A stretch of 34,600 nt of DNA from Zoogloea sp. (GTDB lineage Bacteria; Pseudomonadota; Gammaproteobacteria; Burkholderiales; Rhodocyclaceae): NCBI RefSeq assembly GCF_028689785.1, contig NZ_JAQVCN010000050.1:1-34600 (forward strand), read 5' to 3'. Made by a program: the position numbers and the translations under genes. Below are positions 1 through 8,418 of this stretch, in pieces. How positions within the stretch are numbered: position 1 is the stretch's first letter; every line of letters begins with the position of its first letter. Below the pieces are notes generated by a model. That model saw nothing but the letters and a program-made list of their open reading frames with translations. It did no database searches and was not told the origin of the DNA.

Positions 1-108
1 CGCAAAGGCGACGGCGAGCCCGGTGTCAAAACCCTCTGGCAGGGCTTCGCAAGGCTCAGTAGCTTCGTCAGAGGGGTTGAGCAGATGCGCTCGATGCATG
101 CGTTATGA
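1..108 (+). CDS. IS4-like transposase, C-terminal end only
   Basis: The frame is open from the window edge and stops at TGA 106-108, giving 35 residues. It includes RKGDGEPGVKTLWQGFARLS, which resembles the C-terminal tail of IS4-family transposases as I know them (an RKxDGxPG stretch followed by LW.G..RL). The catalytic DDE core would lie to the left, outside the window. The stop is followed within about 20 bp by the point where a PAS gene on the other strand loses its normal sequence, so this looks like the right end of an insertion sequence. The family call rests on a short tail. The transposase itself may be intact beyond the edge. Confidence 0.6.
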   Translation, partial: RKGDGEPGVKTLWQGFARLSSFVRGVEQMRSMHAL

Positions 109-130
109 ATTGTGTGGAATGGTATGCAGA
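1..130 (+). mobile_element. Right end of an IS element inserted in a PAS sensor gene
   Basis: The transposase tail ends at 108. The next 20 or so bases (about 109-128) would hold the terminal inverted repeat. From about 128 onward the opposite strand reads as ordinary PAS-domain protein, while to the left of it the same frame turns into unrelated sequence. The exact boundary and any target duplication cannot be fixed because the other end of the element is outside the window. Confidence 0.55.
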
Positions 131-990
131 AAACCTCCCCGCACTTCTTGCGGAAGCGGGCCTCCAGTTGCAGGCGGGCCTGGCTGTTGCGCAGCTTTTC
201 GCTGAAACCCTTGCGGTCTTCCGGGTCGGCCCAGATGCCCAGCTCCAGGGAGCTGTGGCCGATGATCTCCTCCCGGGCGTAGCCGGTGATATCGATGAAG
301 GCCTGGTTCACATCCGCGTACACCCCGTCGGCCAGGGTCGTGATGGCAACCGCATCGAGGGTTGTCTGAAAGGCCGTGCGATAGCGCTGCTCACTGTCAG
401 CCAGCGCACACTGGGACTGGATGATGTCGGAGACGTCGCGGAAGTACCAGACGCGCCCCCGGCAAGTGCCATCGGCGCTGCCCAGGCCGGTGGTATGGCG
501 CCGCAGGGTGCGGCCATCACGCAGCGGGATGTCGCTCACGTCATCAAGCTGGAGGTCGGCATTCAAGGCCGCCACCCGGGCGGCAAAGCCCTCCGGGTCG
601 GCCACCCGGGTCAGCGCCTGCTCGATCAGGCGGGCCTCGTCGGTGCCGTACAGCAAGGCCAGGGCCCCCTCTGGCCGGGGAATGCCCCACACGGCGAAGA
701 AGCGCTCATTCACCGAGACGAGCTTGCGATCGCGGTCCACGACGAGGATGCCGTCGGGCACACCGTTGAGGATGGCCCGCTGCAGCGAGGCCTGCAGGTC
801 ACCCCGCCCGTCCTCCTCGATATCCATCTCAACCATACGGGCTCCCGCGCCTCTCATCACGCCGCCGACATAGACCAGCAAGTCTACTCCGGCCGGCCGG
901 GGTCGCGCGCATCTTCTCCGGAAAGCCCCGACAACCGGGCGTTTCAGCGGAGACTCCACAAACGTGCGCCCATGCCGCGTACACAAGCGA

Positions 991-1012
991 ACGGGCCGCA
1001 TGCGCGGCCCGT
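991..1012 (-). terminator. Hairpin at the end of the nap operon
   Basis: A perfect 9-bp stem (ACGGGCCGC at 991-999, GCGGCCCGT at 1004-1012) with a 4-nt loop, 55 bp past the napC stop. On the minus strand the stem is followed by only a weak T-rich stretch (TTCGCTTGT), so it may be a pause site or a processing barrier instead of a strong intrinsic terminator. Confidence 0.5.
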
Positions 1013-1066
1013 CCACTCCCCATGCCAGGCCTTGCGGCCCAGCGTTCTGCTCCCCCTACTCCGGGT

Positions 1067-1726
1067 TCAGCCCTTGGTCGCCTTGTCGGCGTCCTTCCCG
1101 GCTTCGGCCGGCTTCGGCGTCGTCGGGTGGAATTCCTCGGGGGTTGCGCCTTCCTTCGGTGCGCCGATGGCCTGCTCCACTTCGGGCAGCGCGTGGGCGA
1201 TGCCCTTGTGGCAGTCGATGCAGGTCTTGCCCTCGTTCAGGCCGGTCTGGTGCATCCGGGACGAACGGCGCCCCTGCTCGGCATAGTCGAAGCTGTCGAA
1301 GTTGTGGCAGTTGCGGCACTCGCGGGAGTCGGTCTTCTTCATTCGTTCCCATTCATGCTTGGCCAGTTCGAGGCGCTTGGCGTTGAACTTCTCCGGCGTG
1401 TCGATGGTGCCGAGGATCTTGTGCAGCACCTCGTTGGAGGCCTGGATCTTGCGGATGATCTTGGGGCCCCACTCCTTGGGCACATGGCAGTCCGGGCAGG
1501 TGGCACGGACGCCCGAGCGGTTGGAGGCGTGGATGGTGTTGCGGTACTCCTGGTACACGTTGTCCTTCATCTCATGGCAGGAGATGCAGAACGCCTCCCG
1601 GTTGGTCCATTCCATGGCGGTGTTGAAGGCACCCCAGAAGAGGACGCCGCCGATGAACAGCATCGCGGCAAATCCCCAGCCCAGTGATCGGATGCGGCCG
1701 ATGAAGCCCTTGTTGTTGGTTTCCAT
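1067..1726 (-). CDS. napC: NapC, membrane tetraheme c-type cytochrome
   Basis: A 219-residue NapC/NirT-family quinol dehydrogenase that passes electrons from the quinol pool to periplasmic NapB/NapA. One N-terminal membrane anchor (about residues 17-36) is followed by four CxxCH heme sites at C47-H51 (CISCH), C77-H81 (CPDCH), C137-H141 (CRNCH) and C169-H173 (CIDCH). Length fits the family (about 200 residues), with a Pro/Ala/Lys-rich tail of some 35 residues after the last heme. ATG 1726 has a GGGAG ribosome site, 26 bp after napB. It is the last gene of the nap operon. No ccm cytochrome-maturation genes follow, unlike in E. coli. Confidence 0.96.
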   Translation of the reverse strand: METNNKGFIGRIRSLGWGFAAMLFIGGVLFWGAFNTAMEWTNREAFCISCHEMKDNVYQEYRNTIHASNRSGVRATCPDCHVPKEWGPKIIRKIQASNEVLHKILGTIDTPEKFNAKRLELAKHEWERMKKTDSRECRNCHNFDSFDYAEQGRRSSRMHQTGLNEGKTCIDCHKGIAHALPEVEQAIGAPKEGATPEEFHPTTPKPAEAGKDADKATKG

Positions 1727-1752
1727 TTATCCGAACTCCCGTGGTCTGTCGG

Positions 1753-2244
1753 TCAGCGCATGCCGGTGCCGGGCTTGAAGGTGTTGCCCACCAGCGGCTT
1801 GGCGTCGCTCTGGGGCACGTGGCACTGGTTGCAGAAATAACGGCGGGGCGACACGCTGGACAGCTCCTCGCCTTCCCGGGTCTTGAAGTGGGTCACCGAG
1901 ATCTTGGTGGCACCGCTCTCCTTGGCGCGGGACCAGGCATGACAGTCCAGGCACTTGTTGAAGTTCTTGGTGACGGTGTAGCCCTTGATGGTGTGGGGAA
2001 TCAGCGGCGGCTGCTGCACGAAATCCCGGGGCAGGGGCGCCTGATCGCGGCCGTAGCGGGTACCGTCGCCTTCCGGATCGGAGGCGTCGATCTCGGCCCC
2101 GCGCAGGCTTTGCAGCTTGACGGGCGCTTCGGTGGCGGCCACGGCGGTAGCGGGGGCGAGGAAGGTCTGCGCCAGACCCATGGAGAGGGTCAGGGCCAGG
2201 GCTACAGCACGCAGGCGGGTGGATTTGAAGGTCGGCTTGTTCAT
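1753..2244 (-). CDS. napB: NapB, diheme cytochrome subunit of periplasmic nitrate reductase
   Basis: 163 residues from ATG 2244, which shares one base with the napH stop (TGATG); a GTG one codon upstream is possible. A Sec signal peptide covers about residues 1-37 (hydrophobic core ALALTLSMGL, cleavage near AVA/A). Two heme motifs are visible, C98-H102 (CLDCH) and C138-H142 (CNQCH), which is the standard NapB arrangement. It receives electrons from NapC, and probably NapGH, and reduces NapA in the periplasm. A His in the segment around residues 84-119 probably serves as an axial ligand, but I cannot assign it. Confidence 0.95.
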   Translation of the reverse strand: MNKPTFKSTRLRAVALALTLSMGLAQTFLAPATAVAATEAPVKLQSLRGAEIDASDPEGDGTRYGRDQAPLPRDFVQQPPLIPHTIKGYTVTKNFNKCLDCHAWSRAKESGATKISVTHFKTREGEELSSVSPRRYFCNQCHVPQSDAKPLVGNTFKPGTGMR

Positions 2245-3116
2245 CACTCGCTCCTTTGGTCGAACCTATGAGTCATCTTGAAAACCTGTTTGTCGCACAC
2301 ATCGATACAGCGGCCGCAGGTGGTGCAATCCGGGGCCAGAATGAGGGGGTGGATCTGTCCCACCTGCTTGAGGGCGGGGCGGATCACCTGGGGTTCGGGG
2401 CAGACGGCAAAGCAGTCCATGCAGTCGTCGCAGGCCTTGCGATTGGGGGCCGCAACCCGCAGCAGGGCGGTCTTGCCGAGCAACCCGTAGAAGGCACCCA
2501 TGGGGCACAGGTGGCCGCACCAGCCGCGGCTGGCCACCAGCACGTCGTAGATGAAGATGCCGGCGATCACGAAGAGGCCACCGCCCATGCCGAAGATCAG
2601 CCCCCGATGCAGCAGGGACACGGGATTGACCCACTCCCAGACCAGGTGGCCGGTGACTGCGGCTGCCACCAGCAGGCCGCCGAGCAGCCAGTAGCGGGTG
2701 GCCGCGTCGGGCACCCGACCGGTCTTGATGCCCAGGCGACGGCGCGTCCAGGCGGCCGCATCGGTAACCACATTGACGGGGCAGACCCAGCTGCAGAACA
2801 CCCGTCCCCCCACCAGCAGGTAAAAACCCAGGACGATGGCCGCGCCGATCAGCGCCGACGAATAGGGCAGATGGCCGGTGACGAGGGTCTGCAGAACCAG
2901 CAGCGGATCGGTGAGGGGCAGCACGTCCAGGGTCAGGGACGAGGACAGGTTGCCCTTGGCGATCCATAGGCCAAACCACGGCCCGGTGAGAAAGGCCAGC
3001 AGGATCAGCAGCTGGCTGCTGCGCCGCAGGATCAGCCAGCGCTGACGCTGCCACAGACTGCGGGCCGGAGTGCAGACGGCCGGCGCGGGCTTGGACGGAA
3101 GGGTGGTGGTCGCCAT
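2244..3116 (-). CDS. napH: NapH, membrane ferredoxin-type quinol dehydrogenase subunit
   Basis: 290 residues from ATG 3116, or 295 from ATG 3131; both overlap the end of napG. NapH proteins have about four membrane helices, cytoplasmic Cys motifs and two C-terminal [4Fe-4S] clusters. Here hydrophobic segments (LLILLAFLTGPWFGL, SALIGAAIVLGFYLLVG and two more) alternate with GRVFCSWVCPVN and GWCGHLCPMG, the typical CxxxCP motifs. The C-terminus carries CDDCMDCFAVCP and CTTCGRCIDVC. With NapG it forms an alternative quinol-to-NapAB electron path that in enterobacteria works with ubiquinol. It lies between napG and napB with overlaps on both sides. Confidence 0.94.
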   Translation of the reverse strand: MATTTLPSKPAPAVCTPARSLWQRQRWLILRRSSQLLILLAFLTGPWFGLWIAKGNLSSSLTLDVLPLTDPLLVLQTLVTGHLPYSSALIGAAIVLGFYLLVGGRVFCSWVCPVNVVTDAAAWTRRRLGIKTGRVPDAATRYWLLGGLLVAAAVTGHLVWEWVNPVSLLHRGLIFGMGGGLFVIAGIFIYDVLVASRGWCGHLCPMGAFYGLLGKTALLRVAAPNRKACDDCMDCFAVCPEPQVIRPALKQVGQIHPLILAPDCTTCGRCIDVCDKQVFKMTHRFDQRSE

Positions 3117-3118
3117 GT

Positions 3119-4057
3119 TCACGGCTTCCATTTCGAGTTGAGGCCGCCGGCGTCCCTCGGCTGCGGCGCGGTAGAGGCCGCAGGAGCCACCGGGGCAACC
3201 GGAGCCTCGGCGCCGGTTGCGGCGGGGGCCACTACGGTCTCGGTGGCCTGGCGGCCGGCGGTGGGGCCGTCGAAGCCGCGCACAGGCATCTCCACCTGCT
3301 CACCAATCAGCGAACCGCCATGGCGGGCTTTTTCTTCCCAGCCCTTGCGGTAGTGGGCCGGCAGCGCCCCCTGGGCAAGCACCCGGGGGAAGACCTTGAT
3401 GGCCGCCACCGGCAGCACGCAGGATTTTTCGCATTTGCCGCAGCCCGTGCACGCGTCGGAGTGGACGGTGGGCAACAGCATGGCATGGCGGTCGGAGCGG
3501 GGGTTGTGCTGGGTCTCGAGGGTGATCGCCTTGTCGATCACCGGGCACACCCGGTAGCACACGTCACAGCGCAGACCGAGGAAATTGAGGCAGCTCTCGT
3601 GGTCCACGAGGGCGGCAAGGCCCATGCGGGCCTGGTTGATGTCGGTCAGCTCCCGGTCCAGGGCCCCGGTGGGGCAGGCCTTGACGCAGGGGATGTCCTC
3701 GCACATCTCGCAGGGCACGCTGCGGGCATGGAAATACGGGGTGCCGGTGGGCACCGGGTCACCCAGGTCGGACAATTTGAGCGTGTCGTAGGGGCAGTCA
3801 CGCACGCACAGGCCGCAGCGCACGCAGGCTGCAAGAAAGTCAGGTTCGGGCAAGGCACCGGGCGGGCGAATGGCCTGGGCCGGCAATGCCGCTGCGCTGC
3901 GCGAGTACAGCCCCGCCCCCAGCGCCAACAGGCAGCCGCCACCAGCGGCGGCAGCCACGCTGTTGATGAACTTCCGCCGGCCCACCGACGCTGGGGTAGC
4001 GGCAGCAGGCGCCTTGCTGGCGGGTTTCGTCTGACCGGTGTCCATGATCTTTCTCAT
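3119..4057 (-). CDS. napG: NapG, Tat-exported iron-sulfur protein
   Basis: 312 residues from ATG 4057; an internal ATG at 4045 is an alternative. A Tat signal (GRRKFINS, about residues 26-33, then a hydrophobic A/G-rich stretch) precedes four ferredoxin-like Cys groups: [35 protein letters not shown] and [11 protein letters not shown]. This matches NapG/MauM proteins, which carry several [4Fe-4S] clusters in the periplasm and pair with NapH. After about residue 250 there is an Ala/Pro/Val-rich tail of roughly 50 residues, longer than I expect for NapG (E. coli NapG is about 231 residues), which looks like a flexible linker. It starts 39 bp after napA. Confidence 0.94.
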   Translation of the reverse strand: MRKIMDTGQTKPASKAPAAATPASVGRRKFINSVAAAAGGGCLLALGAGLYSRSAAALPAQAIRPPGALPEPDFLAACVRCGLCVRDCPYDTLKLSDLGDPVPTGTPYFHARSVPCEMCEDIPCVKACPTGALDRELTDINQARMGLAALVDHESCLNFLGLRCDVCYRVCPVIDKAITLETQHNPRSDRHAMLLPTVHSDACTGCGKCEKSCVLPVAAIKVFPRVLAQGALPAHYRKGWEEKARHGGSLIGEQVEMPVRGFDGPTAGRQATETVVAPAATGAEAPVAPVAPAASTAPQPRDAGGLNSKWKP

Positions 4058-4096
4058 TCAGGGCACCCCATCCGGCGGACGGGGCACCACCGACAC

Positions 4097-6655
4097 TCAG
4101 GCGCGCACCACCTTGACGGCGCACTTCTTGTAGTCGGTCTCCTTGGAGATCGGGCAGGTGGCGTCTAGGGTGAGCTTGTTGACCAGCTTGGACTCGTCGA
4201 AGAAGGGCACGAAGATCAACCCGACCGGGGGCTTGTTGCGGCCCTTGGTCTCGATGCGGGCGGTCATCTCGCCACGGCGGGACTGCACCTTCACCACCAT
4301 GCCCCGCTGCAGGCCGCGCTTCTTGGCGTCGTCCGGGTGCATGAAGACCTGGGCCTCGGGCACGGCCTTGTGCAGTTCAGGCACGCGCCGGGTCATGGAG
4401 CCAGTGTGCCAGTGCTCCAGCACACGGCCGGTACACAACCACAGGTCGAACTCGGCATCGGGCTTTTCCGGGGGGTCCTGGTAGGGCAGCGCGAAGATGA
4501 CCGCCTTGCCGTCCTTGTGGCCGTAAAACCTCACGCCTTCGCCGGCTTTCACGTAGGGGTCATAGCCCTCGCGGAAGCGCCACAGGGTTTCCTTGCCATC
4601 AACCACCGGCCAGCGCAGGCCGCGGGCCTTGTGATAGACATCGAAGGGTGCCAGGTCGTGGCCGTGGCCACGGCCGAACAGGGCGTATTCCTCGAACAGG
4701 CCTTTCTGCACGTAGTAGCCGAAGGCCTCTGACTCGTCGTTGGTGTAATTCTTGATGGCGTGCTCGTTGACCTTGACGGTCTCGCTCTTGGGGAACTTGT
4801 TGACCACCTTGTTGGCGTAAAGCACGTCGTAGAGGGTCTTGCCCTTCAGCTCGGGCTTCTTGGCGATCAGCTCGGCCGGCCACACTTCCTCGACCTTGAA
4901 GCGCTTGGAGAACTCCATGTACTGCCACAGATCGGACTTGGCCTCACCGGGTGCCTTGACCTGCTGACGCCACACCTGGGTGCGCCGCTCGGCGTTGCCG
5001 AAGGCGCCTTCCTTCTCGGTCCACATGGCGGAGGGCAGGATCAGGTCGGCGGCCAGGGCCGACACGGTGGGGTACACGTCCGACACCACAACGAAAGCCA
5101 CCGGATTGCGCCAGCCTGGGTAGATCTCCTGGTTAACGTTGGGGCCAGCCTGCATGTTGTTGGTGGTACTGGTCCAGTAACACTTGACCTTGCCGTCCTT
5201 GAGGGCGCGGCTCTGGGCCACGGCATGGAGGCCGATCTTGTCGGGGATGGTGCCCTCGGGGAGTTGCCAGAGCTCTTCGGTGTGACGGCGATGCTCCGGG
5301 TTGGTCACCACCATGTCGGCCGGCAGGCGGTGGGCAAAGGTACCCACCTCCCGGGCAGTGCCACAGGCGGACGGCTGACCGGTGAGGGAAAAAGGGCCAG
5401 AGCCCGGGGTGGAGATCTTGCCCACCAGCAGGTGGACGTTGTAGATCATGTTGTTCACCCAGGTGCCGCGGGTGTGCTGATTGAAACCCATGGTCCAGAA
5501 GCTGACCACCTTCTTCTTCGGGTCGGCATACAGCTCGGCCATCTTGATCAGACGGTCCTTGGGCACGCCGGAGAGTTTGGAAACCTTCTCGACGGTGTAC
5601 TCGGAAACGAACTTCTTGAACTCGTCAAAGTTGCTCGGGCGGGCATCGTTGGGGTTGTTCTTGGGCTTGCCGTCGGCGCCGGGGTAACCGTTGAACTTGG
5701 CGTCCTTCTCGAGGGCATGGGCCGGGCGCAGGCCAAAGCCGATGTCGGTCTCGCCCATCTTGAAGTTGACGTTCTTCTTGACGAACTCCTGATTGACCTT
5801 GTTGTTCTGGATGATGTAATTGCAGATGAAGTTCAGGATGGCCAGATCGGTGTTGGGCACGAAGATCATGCCGTTGTCGGCCAGCTCGAAGCTGCGGTGC
5901 TCGAAGGTGGAGAGCACATGCACCTGGGTGTCGGTCTTGGTCAGGCGGCGGTCGGTGATGCGGGTCCACAAGATGGGGTGCATCTCGGCCATGTTGGAAC
6001 CCCACAGCACGAAACCATCGGCCTGCTCGATGTCGTCATAGCAGCCCATCGGCTCGTCGATGCCGAAAGTCCGCATGAAGCCGGCCACGGCGGAGGCCAT
6101 GCAGTGGCGGGCGTTGGGGTCGAGGTTGTTGGAGCGGAAGCCGGCCTTCATCAGCTTGGAGGCGGCATAGCCTTCCCAGATGGTCCATTGGCCGGAGCCG
6201 AACATGGCGATGGAGGCAGGACCGGTGGTCTTGAGGGCCTCCTTCCACTTCTCAGCCATGATGTCGAAGGCCGCGTTCCAGCTGATCGGGGTGAATTCGC
6301 CGTTCTTGTCGTACTTGCCGTTCTTCATGCGCAGCAGCGGACGCGTCAGGCGGTCTTCGCCATACATGATCTTGGACAGGAAATAGCCCTTGATGCAGTT
6401 GAGACCCCGGTTGACCTGGGAGTCCGGGTCGCCCTGGGTGGCCACCACGCGGCCGTTCTGCACGCCCACCAGCACCGAGCAGCCCGTGCCGCAGAAGCGG
6501 CAGGCCGCCTTGTCCCAGCGCACGGCGGCACTGTTTTCGGTGGCAGCAGGCGCCGCCTCTTTCTTGGCTGCCAGCGCGGGCAGCGAAATGCCGGCCGTGG
6601 CCGCGGCCGTGGCAATGGCCTGGGTCTTGATGAAATCGCGTCGGTTGATGGTCAT
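4097..6655 (-). CDS. napA: NapA, periplasmic nitrate reductase catalytic subunit
   Basis: 852 residues, close to the usual 830 or so. It reduces nitrate to nitrite in the periplasm with a bis-MGD molybdenum cofactor and one [4Fe-4S] cluster. The Tat signal is NRRDFIK at residues 4-10, with a likely cut near residue 30. Cluster ligands are C52, C55, C59 (CRFCGTGC) and C87 (GLNCIKG); the Lys two residues after C87 is the conserved electron-relay Lys. The molybdenum ligand is C185 in ARHCMASAV, which is diagnostic for NapA as opposed to membrane-bound NarG (Asp). The start overlaps the napD stop by ATGA. No disrupted motif is visible, so the enzyme should be functional. Confidence 0.98.
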   Translation of the reverse strand: MTINRRDFIKTQAIATAAATAGISLPALAAKKEAAPAATENSAAVRWDKAACRFCGTGCSVLVGVQNGRVVATQGDPDSQVNRGLNCIKGYFLSKIMYGEDRLTRPLLRMKNGKYDKNGEFTPISWNAAFDIMAEKWKEALKTTGPASIAMFGSGQWTIWEGYAASKLMKAGFRSNNLDPNARHCMASAVAGFMRTFGIDEPMGCYDDIEQADGFVLWGSNMAEMHPILWTRITDRRLTKTDTQVHVLSTFEHRSFELADNGMIFVPNTDLAILNFICNYIIQNNKVNQEFVKKNVNFKMGETDIGFGLRPAHALEKDAKFNGYPGADGKPKNNPNDARPSNFDEFKKFVSEYTVEKVSKLSGVPKDRLIKMAELYADPKKKVVSFWTMGFNQHTRGTWVNNMIYNVHLLVGKISTPGSGPFSLTGQPSACGTAREVGTFAHRLPADMVVTNPEHRRHTEELWQLPEGTIPDKIGLHAVAQSRALKDGKVKCYWTSTTNNMQAGPNVNQEIYPGWRNPVAFVVVSDVYPTVSALAADLILPSAMWTEKEGAFGNAERRTQVWRQQVKAPGEAKSDLWQYMEFSKRFKVEEVWPAELIAKKPELKGKTLYDVLYANKVVNKFPKSETVKVNEHAIKNYTNDESEAFGYYVQKGLFEEYALFGRGHGHDLAPFDVYHKARGLRWPVVDGKETLWRFREGYDPYVKAGEGVRFYGHKDGKAVIFALPYQDPPEKPDAEFDLWLCTGRVLEHWHTGSMTRRVPELHKAVPEAQVFMHPDDAKKRGLQRGMVVKVQSRRGEMTARIETKGRNKPPVGLIFVPFFDESKLVNKLTLDATCPISKETDYKKCAVKVVRA

Positions 6656-6954
6656 GATTGAGCCTCCTCGCAGGGGGAATTCACGGAATGCGTGGCTGGG
6701 GTTTCGTTAAAGCTCGCCGGCAGCGGTGTGTCGGTGTGTTCGTAGGCCAGGGTGGCGGCCAGCACCTGAGGCACCCGGTGCAGGGCGATGAGGGTGTCGG
6801 ACATGGACGCCCCTTCCGCATCCTCGACGGTCACCACAAGTTTGCCGTCCTCGGACATGCCATGGCATTCAACGCCAGGAAAGGCAGTCAGGGCGGCCTC
6901 GGCCTCGGCACGGGTTTCCGGCTTGATGCGCAGGACAAGACTGACGATGTTCAT
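6652..6954 (-). CDS. napD: NapD, NapA-specific Tat chaperone
   Basis: 100 residues from ATG 6954; longer in-frame starts run back into napF and are not needed. The N-terminus [12 protein letters not shown] and the ferredoxin-like fold pattern ([15 protein letters not shown], then a helix and a [10 protein letters not shown] strand) match NapD, a cytoplasmic protein that binds the NapA Tat signal and delays export until the cofactor is loaded. Both ends are coupled by ATGA overlaps, with napF upstream and napA downstream. The last 20 or so residues (after DTPLP) are a polar tail beyond the core fold. Confidence 0.93.
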   Translation of the reverse strand: MNIVSLVLRIKPETRAEAEAALTAFPGVECHGMSEDGKLVVTVEDAEGASMSDTLIALHRVPQVLAATLAYEHTDTPLPASFNETPATHSVNSPCEEAQS

Positions 6955-7451
6955 GAGAGCTCCTGAGCAGGATTGACAGCGACGCGCTGGATCGCGACGA
7001 CAGGACAGGGCGCGATGCAGGCACCGCAGCCGGAACACGCCGTGTTGTCCACATCGGGGAGGGGAACCCCGCCAAGACGGGGACGAAAGCGGATCGCGCC
7101 GGCATCACACAACTCGCCGCAGACGCGGCACTCCACGTTCTGGGCCGCCAGACAGCCATCGCCAATGGCGATGCCGAAAGACCAGGGCGTCTGCTCAACG
7201 TCCCGGCCGATGGCCCCGGTGGAACACACACGAGCACAGTCGCCACACAGGGTGCAGTGGGCATCCGAAAAGTCCGCCTCCGGGTAGCCCCCCTGCCCGG
7301 CCACCAGCAACTGCGTGGGGCATGCCTTGAGGCAGTCATTGCAGCGGGTGCAACGATCCAGAAAAAAGGGTTCGGCTACGCTCCAGGGCGGGCGGAAGGG
7401 CGCCGGCCCGGGCCCACGACCACCCAGAAAACGACGACGGGCAACATCCAT
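6951..7451 (-). CDS. napF: NapF, cytoplasmic iron-sulfur accessory protein
   Basis: 166 residues from ATG 7451 (MDVARRRFLGG), matching E. coli NapF at 164. The frame is open much further upstream, but the extra codons run through the promoter and look unlike protein. Four ferredoxin-type Cys groups appear: CTRCNDCLKACP, CTLCGDCARVCS, CRVCGELC with an earlier Cys (GDGCLAAQN), and CSGCGACIAPCP. NapF is thought to help load the iron-sulfur cluster of NapA in the cytoplasm. The ribosome site is poor. It is the first gene of the operon, and its stop overlaps napD by ATGA. Confidence 0.93.
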   Translation of the reverse strand: MDVARRRFLGGRGPGPAPFRPPWSVAEPFFLDRCTRCNDCLKACPTQLLVAGQGGYPEADFSDAHCTLCGDCARVCSTGAIGRDVEQTPWSFGIAIGDGCLAAQNVECRVCGELCDAGAIRFRPRLGGVPLPDVDNTACSGCGACIAPCPVVAIQRVAVNPAQELS

Positions 7452-7483
7452 GACTGACTCAGGGTTTTTTGCGGTGTGGGGCG

Positions 7484-7525
7484 ATCCTAAGTCCCACCTT
7501 AGGAGAAAACCTTGATCCGCGCCAA
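7484..7525 (-). promoter_or_regulatory. Predicted FNR/Anr-dependent nap promoter
   Basis: On the minus strand TTGGC-GCGG-ATCAA (7525-7512) matches the FNR consensus TTGAT-N4-ATCAA in 8 of 10 positions. Its centre is 7518.5. A -10-like TAGGAT at 7489-7484 predicts a start near 7477, which places the site at -41.5, the standard class II activator position. A perfect 6-bp inverted repeat, CCTAAG-N6-CTTAGG (7486-7503), overlaps the -10 box and could be a second operator or a leader hairpin. Oxygen-responsive control fits the operon's role, but it is a prediction. Confidence 0.5.
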
Positions 7526-7633
7526 GAAACCCTAGATGGCGTTTCCCCGCAGTGAAGCAGTTCATAGGCGGCCGGAAGGGGAGGTGCGAGCATCCAAAAT
7601 GACCATCACATAACCAGTCATGAGGGACGCACA

Positions 7634-7870
7634 ATGGCCAACGAGGAATTCCTCCATCTGCAGCACAGCGAGTCGGTCGTGGCAAACATGTCCGCCACCA
7701 TCTTCTCGGGCTTGATCCAGACGCGCGAGCTGAACACCGACAACGAGGACGCCCTCATCGAACGCGCCGTCTCCATCGCCGTCAAACTCGCCCAGCGCGC
7801 CGAGAAGCGCGTCAAGAGCGATGAAGAGTGGGTGAAGAAGGAGAGCGGCCCTTCATTTCTGGCGGGCTAG
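7634..7870 (+). CDS. Small hypothetical protein, 78 residues
   Basis: ATG 7634 is preceded by GAGGGACGCACA, a good ribosome site. The protein is soluble, acidic/basic mixed and largely helical by appearance: LQHSESVVANMSATIFSGLI, then NEDALIERAVSIAVKLAQRAEKRVKSDEEWVKK. I do not recognise a family. It is divergent from napF, 182 bp away, so the two may share control sequences. Length, spacing and codon quality suggest a real gene. Confidence 0.6.
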   Translation: MANEEFLHLQHSESVVANMSATIFSGLIQTRELNTDNEDALIERAVSIAVKLAQRAEKRVKSDEEWVKKESGPSFLAG

Positions 7871-7875
7871 CCGGA

Positions 7876-8229
7876 TCAGAAGAAATCGAAATCCGGGGCA
7901 CGCTGCCGGGGCGGGGTGATCGTCTTGAGCCACGCCTTCAAGCCCTTTGAATCACTGGCCGCGTCCACGTCGGCCTGCAGCATCGACCTGATGTCCTACG
8001 GGCGAAAGGTGCCGTAGGGCGTCAGGCCAAACTCGGCGGCAAGGCCGTGCTTGATGTACCGGATTTCCGCCTCCCGCTCTTCCAGCTGGCCGTTCAGGAT
8101 CTTGGTGCTGTGCTTGAGCCCCTCGCCACCAAGCGTCCCCAGGTGGGCCGCTGGCTCGCAGCCAGCGGTATCGAACAGCCCGCCTGTTCCCTCAATCCAC
8201 GTCGTCAATGCCCCCGAGTGGGTGACGGA
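7876..8229 (-). pseudogene. Possible decayed gene with in-frame TAG
   Basis: A minus-strand frame runs from after a TGA at 8230-8232 to a TAG at 7996-7998, ending EAEIRYIKHGLAAEFGLTPYGTFRP. Past the TAG the same frame continues for about 40 more codons of protein-like sequence (DIRSMLQADVDAA, then KGLKAWLKTITPP, ending PDFDFF and a stop). No ATG is available, only a TTG at 8208. This looks like the 3' part of a gene that lost its start and gained a nonsense codon. I cannot name the family. A short real gene with a TTG start, or chance, remains possible. Confidence 0.35.
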
Positions 8230-8260
8230 TCACCTCGGCACGCACCTGCCGGGTGCGCCG

Positions 8261-8268
8261 TGCATGCA
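8261..8268. promoter_or_regulatory. Operator-like palindrome, site 1
   Basis: TGCATGCA followed by ATCCGCC. This is the distal member of three matching palindromes around the start of the ABC operon. The 15-bp block 8261-8275 is the exact reverse complement of 8485-8499. Candidate binding site for the operon's own GntR regulator. Confidence 0.5.
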
Positions 8269-8316
8269 ATCCGCCCTGTGCCGTCTGATTTCACGCTTTT
8301 GAACAATTGTCCTGTT

Positions 8317-8337
8317 AATCGATAGCAAACATCGATT
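8317..8337. promoter_or_regulatory. AT-rich promoter region with ATCGAT inverted repeat
   Basis: AATCGAT-N7-ATCGATT is a perfect inverted repeat in the only AT-rich stretch (about 8295-8360) upstream of the ABC operon. The promoter probably lies here; TTGAAC at 8299 with TAGCAA at 8323 (18-bp spacer) is one weak candidate. The repeat may be an additional regulator site. Confidence 0.4.
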
Positions 8338-8373
8338 TAGAAAATACATCCGGAAAAAACGGCGGATTGGCAC

Positions 8374-8385
8374 ATTGCATGCAAT
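8374..8385. promoter_or_regulatory. Operator-like palindrome, site 2
   Basis: ATTGCATGCAAT, a perfect 12-bp palindrome, 33 bp before the first start codon of the ABC operon. It shares the TGCATGCAATCC core with site 1 and lies 115 bp from it, core to core. Its position between the likely promoter and the start codon suits repression. Confidence 0.55.
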
Positions 8386-8418
8386 CCCTGAAGTGCTTTC
8401 ACCACTTCGGAGATACCC

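Larger units (their letters stand above)
1..836 (-). pseudogene. PAS-domain sensor protein, truncated by IS insertion
   Basis: Reads from ATG 836, with a GGGAG ribosome site just upstream; another in-frame ATG at 857 is less well placed. The frame is open to the window edge, but only about 236 codons look native. Residues about 10-130 form one PAS domain (GVPDGILVVDRDRKLVSVNE, closing with VWYFRDVSD). A second PAS begins at SEQRYRTAFQTTLDAV and holds NQAFIDITGYAREEIIG. It breaks off after RFRKKCGEVF, where PAS domains normally continue with a W/G-rich strand. The following residues are translated IS sequence. Any output domain (GGDEF, EAL or kinase) is lost to the left. It lies downstream of nap in the same direction, so it may have been a nitrate- or redox-linked sensor, but that is only suggested by position. 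Confidence 0.65.

Noticed and set aside
105-1286. Plus-strand open frame across the PAS gene and napC end
   Set aside because: It spans two clear minus-strand genes and a hairpin and shows no domain.
4760-6661. Long plus-strand open frame opposite napA
   Set aside because: Same shadow effect. NapA on the minus strand has all catalytic motifs and the frame opposite has none.
7451-7685. Extended NapF start far upstream
   Set aside because: It would run through the predicted promoter and FNR site; the 166-residue form matches known NapF length.
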